Of a stretch of DNA of 60,000 nt, positions 1 to 12,800 are shown piece after piece; the first letter of the stretch is position 1, and the number at the start of each line of letters is the position of its first letter. Made by a program: the position numbers and the translations under genes. The stretch covers positions 24,878,564-24,938,563 of the forward strand of contig NC_092571.1 in the NCBI RefSeq assembly GCF_037975245.1, written 5' to 3'. The notes under the pieces are model-generated. The model did not search any database and was not told the origin of the DNA. It saw nothing but the letters and a program-made list of their open reading frames with translations. The stretch comes from Apostichopus japonicus. Lineage: Eukaryota; Echinodermata; Holothuroidea; Aspidochirotida; Stichopodidae.

Positions 1-799
1 CCTTTCACACTAGGATGCAACGCAACCAAAAAGTCGCCGGCGATATTTCTGCTTTGCATTATAGGCGATTTTTTATTCATCGCTCGGCGATTTTTTGTCA
101 TGGAAGGAAATTTCCTGTATCCTGGATCAGATGATGATAAGTATATTTAAAAATAATATGTGCGATATTTGTACAACGACACTCGACATCATGTCATGAA
201 CCGTGCAAGAGGTTTTACAAACTTGTGATGATACAGATTTAGTTTACATAGGTTTGTTGTATGGAAGAGTAACATAGAAGAGATATAGATCATTGTGGGT
301 ACACCCTATGTTGAAAAAGGTCTCGGGTGAATACCACCAACTGGTATAATAACTTCGTTTGGATCAAGCGCGGAATGATATGACCCTTCAAAATTGACCT
401 GTGAAAATGCAAGCCTTCAACAAGTGTACTAGAGGTGTACAGTATGCTCATGTATTGATATGGCCTTGAAGTTTCCGATGTAAGAAGTTACTCAGCGATT
501 ATTTTCAGGCTGCTTGCTGTTTCCTTCCAGGCATGTTTGTTTCTTCTCAGAGTCCTTGTATGATCTGCTGCCTACATCCCATATCTTTGTGGTGTTCCTG
601 AACAAACAGTCAATATTAGATTTTCTTCGAAGCAAGACATATAGCCAACACGTGATTAGAAAGGTATTCACTTTTATCCTGCTAATCATGTGATGTTACA
701 GAGGGCAATGATTGGTCACACAAAGAAAGGCACTCGGCGACAAGTGACAAAAGTTGACTTTTTTTTTTATCGCAATGCATGGTTTCTAGTGTGAAAGGG
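1..799. mobile_element. Non-autonomous TIR DNA transposon, one base short at the window edge
   Basis: Positions 1-13 (CCTTTCACACTAG) are the inverted complement of 786-799 (CTAGTGTGAAAGGG), so the two ends form terminal inverted repeats about 800 bp apart. The left end lacks only the first C, which would lie just outside the window. Inside the left end, GGCGATTTTTT occurs twice (about 63-73 and 86-97). No transposase frame is visible between the ends. The target duplication cannot be checked because the left flank is missing. The superfamily is not assigned; the CCC start would suit a piggyBac-like element but no TTAA follows the right end. Confidence 0.65.
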
Positions 800-1103
800 T
801 CTAAGTAATAACATTATTTCAACTTTTTTACCGCGTCTAATGTGTGCACAGGACCAATTAGGTCAGTTCCTTAGTTCTGACAGAAAACTCAATGGTAAAA
901 CATAAGATATTTTGTGGCCTTAAATTACATGTTTATGATGCATTACAAATTTGTCAAAGACAAATGGCTGTGACTGTCATCCAAGGTTACTCTTTTGTAT
1001 GAAGTTAAAAAGAACATGGTTTGGTCGAATTATTATCATTTATTTAAACAATGAATGGGTTTGCATTAACATTTAGACCTAGGTACACTGAGGAACTGAT
1101 TAA

Positions 1104-1520
1104 AGTTTTAAAGGAGCATTCCAGAGTTTGAGCATTTTTCAACTAAATAATAATGTATAATAATAAATGAGACTTATATAGTGCCAAATCAGTAGACAAA
1201 TAAAATACAAATCTTGAATATTTTAGTAACTATGGAAACATACCCAGCACACAAATTTTACTTTTTTACATTTGAACCATCACATATCAAGACTGATGTT
1301 AGTTTTTAATGTTTTAAAGGAGCATTCCATTTCCAGAGTTCGAGCATTTTTTCAACAAAATAATAATAATAATAATAAATGAGACATATATAGCGCCTAA
1401 AAAGTAGACAAAAGTAAAATACAAATCTTGAATAATTTAGTAACTATGGAAACATAGCCAGCACCCAAATTTTTACATTTTCATGAACTATAACATATGA
1501 AGACTAAACTTTGCTTAAAG
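1104..1520. repeat. Tandem duplication, about 207-bp unit
   Basis: Two diverged direct copies follow each other. Both start near 'TTTTAAAGGAGCATTCCA' (about 1106 and 1313) and carry 'AATGAGAC(T/A)TATATAG(T/C)GCC', 'GTAGACAAA' and 'TAGTAACTATGGAAACATA' in the same order. Each includes a short TAA run followed by the TATATAGCGC motif seen in other dispersed repeats of this window. Confidence 0.7.
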
Positions 1521-2439
1521 TCATCCTTTTTAAAATTTCTTCCAAATATGGCTGGCTGAATGGTTCAAAACTCTGTATGATCACTATGAGATACAAAAGG
1601 GAACAACAGAGATAATTCAAATGATGCAACTTATTTCATTAGTAAGGCTTTCTCTTGCTTATAATACATGTAAGTGCAGAAGATGCATTCATGAAGCAAC
1701 CATTAATTACACATGTGTTTGTTTCTGACTAACTGGAACCTTGCCACTAGCTGCTCTGTAATTGCACGCATCCATTTCATGCTTGGGAACTCGAAAGTAT
1801 GTATACTTTCAACAAGGACTAATTCACAATGTTAATAGTGTTACACGTAAGTTACATACATTAGCACACTTACAGTGTGCTACATGACTATGCCTTACAC
1901 ATACCTATATCCCTGTAAGATCTACAACAGATCAATTTCAACCTTTGTTTTGACAAGTTCTGTAGTAATTAAAACACTTTGAACCACTTCCATGTCCAGG
2001 GTATGTTTGGAAAATTGCTATCCCAGGAATTCACCAGCGGGAGATTATAAAGTAACTTTGAAGTCATTGATGACAACTTGTACTTAGTTAGCACATATGT
2101 ACTGAGTGTGCAGTTATTAAGATTGTAATGTGTATTGACTACATACGTAGGTAATAGTTTCCAAAACCAGGGAGCTGCTACTCCCTGCCAAAACCATGTA
2201 GTGAGTGACCATGCAGTACAAATAGAAAAAAAACATACACTGACTGAGTTTAAAGTGAGCGTTTCTTAATTATTTAAAAACCGCCAGGAATTAGGTATGG
2301 GGATGTGCATAAACAATCATTGAACCATGTAGTGTTTGATATGTGTTCCAAAATTTTGTGCAAATTATCAACAACAGTATCACTGAATTAGTTTAAAAAG
2401 TTATGGCATAAAGTTTGTCAAGTTTTATACATAGATGAA

Positions 2440-2550
2440 TTTACTTCGCTCCTCGCTTACCTGTCTCCCCACAACTTTAGCACTCCTACCATGCCTATAA
2501 TGAACTGGTAACCTTTTAACACTGTGTGCCCTTTATAGCCCACTGTCATT
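2440..2550. repeat. Dispersed repeat, CTTCGCTCC family, copy 1
   Basis: It carries the shared core 'CTTCGCTCCTCGCTTACC', then 'TGTCTCCCCACAAC', 'TTAGCACTC' and 'GAACTGGTAACCTTTTAAC'. The same order is found at 16042-16198 and 21389-21545. Confidence 0.75.
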
Positions 2551-3576
2551 GCACAAACTGTACGTTATAGATGTGAGCACATCGTCAGTAACTTATACTG
2601 TAAAGATGGGACATGTATCATTATAGCAGAGTTGTCAGTCAACATTACCTTAATGGCTGGCCAGTGACAGAAGCAAAATAAGACTTTTTCTTCACAAAAT
2701 AAAATTACTCAATCATTACTGTCTGTAATTCAAGGTTAATGAAGAGAGAAGTAACTTACAAGACATGCTGTTACGCTGTGGAATATCTTGCTCAGTAGTA
2801 CGTGCAAGGGTGGGGTGGGTGGGGGGGGGTTTGAACTGAATTTTTAAATTTGGCTCTCCTACATCCCCCTCACCTTTGCAGTAGTGTGTTCAAGGGAGGA
2901 GGGAAGCGGGGTGGACTGGAATATTATAATTGGCTCTCATACATCTCCCTTCTCCACCTTTGAAGTAGTATATGCAAGGGAGGAGTCAAGGAGGGTGGAC
3001 CGAAATGTTATAATTTGGCTCCCCTACCTCTCCCTCACCACCTTTATAAATCCTATGGATGTTACAAGTCTTGCTTGCACCTTCCTGCCAGACTCTTCAC
3101 ATCACAAATAATAGAATTCTAGATTATGTGAATGAAGTAGAAATATATCCCCATATTTCAATTTTTCTTTACGATTAACATTTTGGAACCTTTCGTGCTC
3201 AAGTATCTCTAATAGTCTTATCTGAGTTGTGTCCTAAAGATAAATTACGTTTTCAATTGTCGAAAAAGTTGTTAGTATCCTGAGGTCAGCTGTAAAAATA
3301 TGAAAAATAGAAGTTACTTTAAAAGTAGACACAATTCCCGAATGACCATCGTGTCTAGCTTACATGACAGATCTCTGTGAAGAACAATTAACTTCGTAAG
3401 AAATATCTCCCTTCAATTTGGGAGATATCCTAGTGTATACAGTGAGTCTTATCTGGGAGCTGTCATGGTTTTAAAAATTAATCTGTGATGTCATAAAAGT
3501 AGCATGTTCATAACATATTCATAATATTTATTAATTTGCTTTCTTTGTAAAGCACCTTACCTTAAGCAGTGACTTT

Positions 3577-3725
3577 TGTAGACTGATTTGGCGCTATATA
3601 AGTCTCATTTATTATTATTATTATTATTATTATTAATATTATTATTATTATTATTATGATTATTATTATTTTTCTTATTTTTATTTTTATGATTATTATA
3701 ATTATTATTATTATTATTATTAATA
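3577..3725. repeat. TATATAGCGCC repeat tail with TTA microsatellite
   Basis: 'TGTAGACTGATTTGGCGCTA' and the following 'TATAAGTCTCATTTATTATT' are the reverse complement of the motif in the 1104-1520 duplication. They are followed by roughly 110 bp of TTA-rich microsatellite. The microsatellite lies 20-140 bp before the acceptor at 3744 and supplies the T-rich tract in front of it. Confidence 0.7.
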
Positions 3726-3744
3726 ATTTACTCTCATCTTTCAG

Positions 3745-3825
3745 TATGTCGGCTCCTTCACGGTCGCCCACCTTTCTCCTCCGAGTCGTGCTGAGTTTGT
3801 CAGACTGCAGCTTCAGACGTTACAG
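3745..3825 (+). CDS. SH2D5: SH2D5-like exon: first PTB strand and helix
   Basis: Twenty-seven codons, phase 0 at both ends, between acceptor TTTCAG and donor GTATGG. They read YVGSFTVAHLSPPSRAEFVR and then LQLQTLQ, the typical opening strand and helix of a PTB fold (YVGSF). A competing overlapping reading frame is only a shadow. The residues before YVGSF must come from an upstream exon outside the window. Confidence 0.85.
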
Positions 3826-6800
3826 GTATGGACACAAAATCTTACTAACATTATTGAAACCACACATCTATAGTGTAAATAGATATCTTATTTTGACATT
3901 TGACATGTGCATTAAACCACAAACATGCAGTGGTAAGGGTTTATCTGGAGAATTTTCAGACACATCATTGAAAGTGCAATAAATTACAGTGTACAATTAG
4001 ATAACATATTGTCTTCAATCATTGATAAGTTTTGTTCTTTCTTTTTCCATGAGGTACAACACTGAGTTCACACTGCGCCATATACAGCAGTGCATAAGAC
4101 CAATGACCACAACCTGTAACCGCATATGTATGTCAGTATATACACACAACCATGCATGAATTCATGAATTGACACGTGTGATAGCATATATCCTGTACTG
4201 TGGCTGTACGTACAACATGCATTACCCTGCCCAGCCATCTAACACAAGTTCCAATTCTAGATTGGATCTACAGATTTAGAAACCATGACCTGCAATATAA
4301 ATCCCTTCTTTCCTGTTGCCTCTGTAATAGTACTCCTCAGTAGTAAGTGTATAGTAAAGATTTGAAAATATCACCTGGGTTTTTTTTTTGTTTTAGAGAT
4401 TTCGATGATGACGGGTAGTCTGGTACTAAATTTCTTGTCTTTTGTTTTCTTTTCCTATTTTGATTATGTATGCATGATTTTAAATATGATGCAAAGATGT
4501 CACACATTGCGATTTGACCAATGTCTGCGAGAGAAGAAAATTGTACATTTGTAACATTTAACATACACGTATATAGACGGACTGACTACAAGGGAGTGGG
4601 TGAACAATAAACAGGTTGGTAATGTATAGGGTGAGTGCATGTAGCAACACTATGAAAGTATAACAGTAACTTCAATCCATGGTTACATAGGAATTTACCT
4701 TTGCTTACTTGTCTCATGTATACTTATATACACTCTGGTCCTCCTATATTTACAAAAATTGGTGAGAGCTGAGCTAGGAACTCGCACTTTAGCTCATGAA
4801 TTGTTGTCATGAATTGTTTGAATAAAAGTTCTGTTTTCAAGTTCTCATTTCATAAATTATGCAATATTTATGTCATTTTCCATTTTTTTGTTCCAAACAA
4901 TTTTAAAGCAATAGGTGTAGCTTTAATACACAAACACAATAAAATGGAACCCCTACCCCACCCTCCTCCCAAAAAAAAAGCATAGCAAAATGTGGACATA
5001 TATTGCTCAATAGTAATATGCAGGATTTCTGAATATAGGAGATATGTCATTTCCCACAGTGATGTTAATGGTCGCTACAATGGAAGTATAGTTTATAGTG
5101 TATGTATGGTAGGTAGATCGAGTACTAGCTGTTGGCTGAGTCATACAGCTCTGTTTACTTCCCAACGGTAGTCCCCAGAAAATTTAAAACATGCAGGTAT
5201 TTACTGTTGCTAAGGAAAAATTTCACGGCACTGTGTTTCGTGTGAAAAGTGCTCCTACTGTACAGATGCCCTGACCTTGGGAACTGGGATATTTCGAAAA
5301 CACCAGAACAGTACCAGTGAAATTTGCTGTGCCTGAAGTACCCTCTCTCCAAAGTCATCAGTTAGGGTTGTATGCTATCCAAGTGTCATGTGACTCATGG
5401 CTTTCTCGCTGGAAAGAATAAGACCACTCAGACATCAATGGAAGTTTATTCTCTGATCATGGAGGTGTACAAGGGAATTATGTCAGATTACATTTAAAGG
5501 ATCAGCATTACTTAATGGTCCTAAATTTAAAAGATGTAGTTTATCTTCCAATAGGTTCTGATTATCTCCAAGATATTACCAGAGAATGTGTGGGGGGGCA
5601 GGGGTGTGTTGGATGTGGGGAGGGGTCTTTAGTTTCAATTTCACAGTGAGGAAAGAATGAAGGGGACACCAATGAATGTGTTGTGATTTGTAATGCGATG
5701 CATACCATCTTTGAAGGAGAAGATATATAGACGCATAGTTTGAAGAAATCTAAAAATAGTTTTATGTGCATCTGTAACATCACACCTGTTCATTCCAAGT
5801 TACATTGCCTGAAGACAACCAAAGTCCTGTTTGGATGCAGGCCTGGCTGGTGACAAATAAAGGGTGGAAAAAAACCCTACTGTATGTCAAAGTGTATTTA
5901 CAGTATTTTATAACTTGGTAACACCTGCTTGCAACAGGAGTCCAGCAGATGGAAATGAACACTGCATGGTATTGTACTGTAGTTGTTAGCGAAGGAGACA
6001 CAAACCCAACCATCATTGTTAGTCTACTACGTCTTTATGATAATAATAATAAATTAATAACAAATTACATTTATAGAGCGCTTAATACAGCGTTTCAAAG
6101 GGCTTTACAAAGTAGGAAAGAGACAAAGGAAACCAAGGCAAAAAAGAAACTAGGAATCAAACAGAAATGTTTTAAGTTGTCTCTTGAAAATACAAAGGGA
6201 GGGAGAGTCACGAACGTGAAATGGGAGTTGGTTCCAAAGAGAAGGGGCAGCGACAGAAAAGGCACGATCGCCATAACGAGTGCGGGTGTGATAGAGATAA
6301 CCGACATGAAAACCTTTCCCAAACAGATAAGAAAAAGAAGCCTGCTATTAGCTTACAGTAGTTTTGGAGATATCGCATATTTAATGTTTCTTCACACACT
6401 AGGCTGAAGACTTGCCTCAAGCCGCATGTGCTTCATTGTTTTATGTTCTTCGTTAGCAACATGTTGATTGACTTTGTAATTTGTACAGTAGGTAGATTTT
6501 GCTATGATGCTGAATCTAAAAAAAGGTTGAAGCTCTTAACATGACCTCCTACTTATGGCTTTTGGTTTCGCAAACCTATAACACCTATGGACACACCTAT
6601 AACAGTTTACCTTGAATATACTGTACACTATACAGTATATGACAAGAAAAACCAAAAGGGAACTAAAAGCTTACAGATTGCAGTACTTAGCACTATAGAC
6701 AACACAGAATAATCAAATGACAGCCTTCTGACATGACATCTACACTAGGATATCTCCCAAATAGAGCAAAATGTTTCTTTATATGTGAGACGTTCTGCAC

Positions 6801-9800
6801 AAAGATCTCTGTCGTATATAAAGTATTAGCTCTGTGGACAGGCAGTATGTTCTAAACTGTTACCCATTTGTTTAGTAAGGACTTTGTTAATAAGAGTGCA
6901 TATTTTGAGTGTAGACAGGTAAGAGGTCCGCTTCTATTCTTTTTTCTTTTTTTGTGGTATTTGACAAAGTTTTAGTGACTCATATCTCAATAGTATCCAA
7001 TTCTCTTTATGTTTATTAAATTACAAATTATCTCACGGATAATTTACAATTAAATTGTAAAACGGTTGTGGTCAAGTGGTTAAGGCACTGGCAGTGGACT
7101 TGTGATCTAAGGATAACAGGTTCGAGCCCTGGCCAGATCATTGCGTTGTGTCCTTGGGCAAGGCACTTTATCTCCATTGCCTCTCTTTACCCAGGTGTAT
7201 AAATGGGGACCTGTGAGATAAAATGCCAGATGGGCGCTGTTTAGCTGCTGCCATGTGGAGGGATTGTCTCTATGTTTGACAGGTTATCATTGACCAGGGT
7301 AATATTGTGATGTGCCTTGAGCACCGTAAATTGGTGGAGATGTCTGCACCTTATAAATCTGCAATATAATGATATTATTATAAAATTATAATTAATTAGT
7401 TGAAGTTTTTAATACTTCAAAATTTGGCTCCTTTCCAGACACCAAAGAGGTCAAGGGAAGTGTCGCTCTTCATCTCAATGTCCGGGATCAAGGTCTGCAG
7501 CCCAGAGGATGATGGGGTGAGTATTAATATATTTAATTTGCTCAATTTCAGATGCTAAAATCCCATATTCACTTCGCTCCTCGCTTACCTGTCTCCTCAA
7601 AAGTTTTGTAACATCATCAAAGTTTCATCTCCAACTTTTTTCCAACCTTTTAAGTTTCAAACTTTGACCGAAGATCTTGAGTGTTCTTAATATCTGGTTA
7701 ATCCTGAGCTTCACACAGTCTGTTATGATATCCTTGGCCAGTAGGCTTACTGTTCAGACAAATGTCTTGTGAATGTGGCTTTATTTTGGAAAACGCAATC
7801 TTCACCAATTTCTTTAACATCAACCCTGTATCAATAAATAGAGTTGATAGTACTACTGTACTGTAGATCTGCTGTGTAAACTGTTGTGACCTTCAGACAT
7901 GTCAATATCAAAGGCATAGATGTACATATATAAAATTAACATAAGTCCCTTACATATATACTGCCCTCTGTATTCTACTTAACAAAATGGAATTGTTTGT
8001 GAATTAGTAGACATCAGCCTTAAATCATGCTATGCTTACAGTATCTGCTTACTGACAAAGTTCTACTAAACTCTCATTTGTGTGCATCACATGCCCCATT
8101 TTATAAGCATGGTATCTTTTGAGCCCTCCTTATTATCTGAATAAAGTGTAAAATGTGGACTATAAAAAGGTGAAATCAACGAGAGGTTCGAATCGATGAT
8201 AATACAGTTGCAAATGGAATTGAAAATCTTCAGAATATTACATTTTGAAGGTAGATAAAAGTGGGTGGCAACCTCAAAGCTATAGTAGTTGGTGACACTA
8301 AAGTGGGTAACACTAAAGTGGGTCAAAGGGGGAATCTGCCTCTAAAAATCCTAAAAATACTTGAAAGCTAATTGGACTAAAGTACATAAGTTGAGAGGAG
8401 ACATGTAAGCCTTATCATTGATAAATACACTGTCAAAGAGACAAGCTTTCTGGTTTTCTTTCGTAGTGTGCACATTTCAGATCTCCACCATAGGGTTGAC
8501 CTCGCTGTTATACATTTAATAGCACCTGTCGGATGTCAAAGGCGCGCATGCCAACAATTAGGAAGTTGTTGCATATTGTCGTCGACACGGGTGGATGTTC
8601 GTCTAATTACATTTGAACAGCCAGGTTGTAAAAACGAGACTCGACATTTCGCCTTTTGACAGTAGAATAGGAGGACAGGAAGGTCCATTAGAGTGTAGAC
8701 ATACAGGTTTACATGCACCAACAGGAAGTCATATTTTGCAAAACAGGATGGAAAATCAGAAATGGGTAGAGATCCTAGTGAAATGCATGTTTACACAGGA
8801 GACAAAGTATAAAGAGGTTACAATAGATATTAAACAACAGGATGAACCAGGCCTGTTGTAAATTTAATTATAGGCGCATGGATGGATATTTTGACCAACA
8901 AAGTAAAGCAGAGTACAGTATATATTGATAACAACAGGATATAGGTCTAGATATGTTGACAAAGAAATTAGGCGAACAAAGAAATTGATCTCTCCCGTAT
9001 CTTGGCAAAGAAAATACAAAGGAAATGTCTTCGTTAAAACCAGAAGCAGGGTTCATCATTTGTGATGACTTATGTTTTGATTATCCACAGTAGCATTTTA
9101 CTTTAGTTCAGAAATTTTTCCAAGCCTGAATTTTTCCGGAAATTTCATGATTCCATTTATTTCTCAGCTGATCATCGCCCAGACACTAATTGTAAATTGT
9201 TCATCCATTAATTAATAAATTAATCATAATTGCTTATAATAAATATTTTAGTGTAATTACTTATACAGTGATCGTTCTTGCAATTGGTATTGTACTCTAC
9301 AAGTCAAATTAATGCATGATATAATTTATCAGTTTTGAAAGATAGCATCAAAAATGTTTTTTTTTGTGTTCAATATTGATTCAAAGAGCTGGTTAAAGAG
9401 AATTTCCAAAAAATAGATTTGTAAATTGGGAATGTAAACCCGACTTTCCCTCAAAAGAAAGCAAAACAACAGCTGGCTTAATATGTTATGCTGTATTTAA
9501 ATTGTGTTGTTTTAAGCAGAGCTCTGTTAAAGTTGAGTTTGATCAATTCGAAAATTTCCATGTAACAGGGTCTTTAATAGCTTGACAACTCAAAGTTCCA
9601 TTCAAATGGTGAAGTTAAATGTGGAATTAAATTGAAAATTTGCAACTAAGGTCCTTTGAACATATGATTTAAAATTCTGTATGCAAAGTGTGCGAGTAAC
9701 AAAATGTCGAGGATGTAACGGTATTCATCATATTCTAGCTGGAGTAAACTCATTCGGTGTAAAAAGGTTGATCAAAAAAGATTGATCAATGAATCGTACT

Positions 9801-12800
9801 TTGTGAAATAACTAGCAAGTTTTGTAAAACTACTAACCATAATGCATTTAATCAAAATTCAAGCAAATGTAGAAGATGTTTAATTGCTGGCTGTTATTAT
9901 AAACCATCAGGTGTAACCTCTCTGCCATAATATTTTGTCTACACCAACAAAGTGTTGCCCATGATGCAAGTACAGTAGGTGATAATGTCAATACCACTAA
10001 ACATTGGTCTGACCCCCCCCCCTATCCTAGACCCCACCTCATCTCCCCCTCCACCCTATACCCAATCTTGTATGATGATCTGTTTCGAGGCCCCTTGCAC
10101 AGCGAATTCAATCGTGATACTGTAAGTCAGTTTATACTCAAAGATTGAAATGCACTTTTCTGAAAGGGTTACATTGTCAGTTATTCATAGCTGCATAAAT
10201 AGAACAAGTTCTGTATCTCATGGGAGGAAGCTGTCTCAGTTTTTCCAGAGCATGCAGACAGCCCTCAGCCCCTCAAGAGTCAAAGACCTTTTTGTTGTAT
10301 CAGCAGATTGATACCGTGTTTACAGTTTGTATAACACGGCTTGAAATACTTTTTCCTATCTCATACATAATGTAAAATAGTTACCAGCATTAATTACATT
10401 TCTACTTTGCCCTCAAGGTAAAAATAACTTTGGACACAAGCTTTGGACTGTAAAAGAAAATAGTATATAGCTGGGTGTTATAAGCTAAAGTAGATCACTA
10501 TGCATAGATGTGGTGGTAGGGGTTTATAATCCAAGATGGAGTGGGAGTGAAATAGAAACCAGGGGGGTTAAAAGATCATTGGAAGGAGCCACTACAAAAG
10601 GAATTGTGTTTCAGATTCTTGGAACTGAAATCCCTAACAGCTACACAAACACAGACAAACACACATACAGTATATAATACTTTGTATTATATATCCAGAC
10701 AGGGTGACAATGCACTAACTATATAGTACAGTTAACCTGCCTTTGGACTCTCTCAAATATCGAGACACAATTATTTAGAGGGAACTGAAGTATGCACAGA
10801 CTTATTCCAATTTTCCCTTTCCACACTCTACAACCACCTTTGCTACAGGTCCCTGTTTTCTTTCTATTTGTTGAAGAATTATAAAACACATTAATTAATT
10901 ACATTTTAGCTTATAATAAAGGGGAAAAAATGCATTGGAAACTAAAGAAATTTATTTTCAAAGTATTTTTCATTCGAGACGTCGGCTCTCATTTGAGACA
11001 CGTCGGCTCTCATTCGAGACATCGGCTCGCATTCGAGACATCGGCTCTCATTTGAGACATCGCATTGTCTGAGACCACTTAAATCATGTTAATCTGAGAC
11101 TGAAAAATGTATTGAGACCGCTCAAGACCGAGTCCGGTCAGAAGACCGGACAGAACTGTAGGTCTCAAGTCCTGTCTCAAGTTCTGCGATCCTAGAGACA
11201 TGTCCGCTTGTTTGGGTCACAGCTATGGTCTGCAGGGTCAAGAGGGCATCCTGTTTGAAGAAGTGTTTCTGCACAAGGGGATATATATTGCAATGCCTTT
11301 TTTTGACCTAATCAAAATGCTGCAGTAACTTGTAAATTGATTTTACTTTATCCCTTCAAGAACTCCTGGTGGGTTTCTGCTATGAAGAGGGTTGCCTCAG
11401 AGGCAGATTAATTTACACCCGCTGTGCGGAATTTTGTAAATTTCACCAGTTTTTGCATAATTTCTGCAAATTTCTGTTAAAAATATAAATTCTGTGCAGA
11501 AATATTATGGATTCATATGTACCACATGGAGTTTTGTAAAAGTTATGGTGGTGTAAAAGTTTTATATAAAACGATCCCACTTGAGCAGTTGTCCGTTTGC
11601 ATATCAGGGTCAAATTATTGGTACAGTACAGTACAGTATGGGTTCTTGGGCTGATAACCAAAAATATATTGTGGACTGCCATGGTTTCTGAACGGACTGG
11701 AAAGTTGCATATAATCAAAGTTGTAATGTGAATGAACAATGACCAAATTCACTCAAAAAGGTCACATATTCATGGGCGCCTCAGCAAGCCATCGAAGGAA
11801 TTAGGAATGAGATATATACATATCTGTGAATATCTCTGTGGGTAAACCCTTTGTGACCGTGTGATATTAGTACAGTAATGAATCTTTGTGGTTCTAACCT
11901 TTATATAGTGTGATATGAATATTCATGAATATATGTAAATATCCTTATGGTTTCAACCACGGAACTGGATTTCACATCATCCCTGCCATGAAAATGGAGA
12001 CACCCTGCAAAGACCATCATATTACAGTATGATCAAGGTCATGGACACTATTAAATAATAACTATGAGTATTGGCAAGCTAATTAATAAAACTGAATTAT
12101 GACTTATTATAGCCCAAGTCTGGTCTAGAAAGCAATATAAAAACCTTCGCTGTGAAGCTGCCAGGCATTTAAAACATATCAACTCTGCAGGTCGTTGTAA
12201 CCTCAGTAAAAGCTTGCCTGCAATAGACATTAAAGTTTCTTAGCTCAGGAAATGGAGAAATATGAGTTCAACAGAGGATGTTGTCTTTGTCACCATGTAC
12301 ATTGATTGCTCTCGTGGGAATTTCATTGGAATAGGAAAATATTAGAAATCAAGTTCATACATAACTATGTAAATTTAACTTCAAAATAAAATAAAACTGT
12401 GCAAACTGCTTATCCACTAGAGAGCCTGTATAGGAGAAAGTGTAAAAGTAAGTTGGCCTGACTTTTCGATCCTAGCAGGATCTTCTTCAAAGGCGAAATG
12501 ACAAGTAACAGTAACAGAAGGGACAAAAACACGCACAGAATACAGACAGGTTAATGAGCATGGTGAACACAAAGAGACAGATGTAAGGGGATTAGTAAAT
12601 TTAACTTGTAGAAAATTTGTAAAAAATTTCAGAGAATTTGAGTGTAACACAATATTATATCAATTGTTCATTACCATGTGTTGTCTTTTTGTGTTTTTTC
12701 CCCTAAATACCAACAAGGATGTAAATAAATTTATGCATATGCATATGAGAATGATTGAATCGATCAAATCATGTGGAATTCATTTGAATATTTAAGTGAA

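Larger units (their letters stand above)
800..3744 (+). other. Intron of the SH2D5-like gene or upstream sequence
   Basis: The exon at 3745 opens in mid-domain, so its 5' partner must lie upstream. I looked here for a donor preceded by an open frame encoding the short N-terminal segment of a PTB domain and found none that convinced me. The stretch holds a tandem duplication, one copy of a dispersed repeat, poly-G tracts (2819-2830) and a TTA microsatellite just before the acceptor. Confidence 0.6.
3826..7438 (+). other. SH2D5-like intron
   Basis: No exon is needed here, because the flanking exons join at a continuous PTB sequence. The intron contains an interspersed repeat near 6040-6330 and a tRNA-derived SINE at 7062-7385. 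The rest is AT-rich sequence in which I see nothing specific. Confidence 0.7.

Noticed and set aside
3656-3982. 108-codon frame over the first PTB exon
   Set aside because: It is a different frame made of TTA-repeat isoleucines followed by an out-of-phase reading of the YVGSF exon.
5949-6407. 152-codon open frame
   Set aside because: It has no recognisable domain, overlaps repeat-like sequence with the TATAGAGCGC motif and lies inside an intron.
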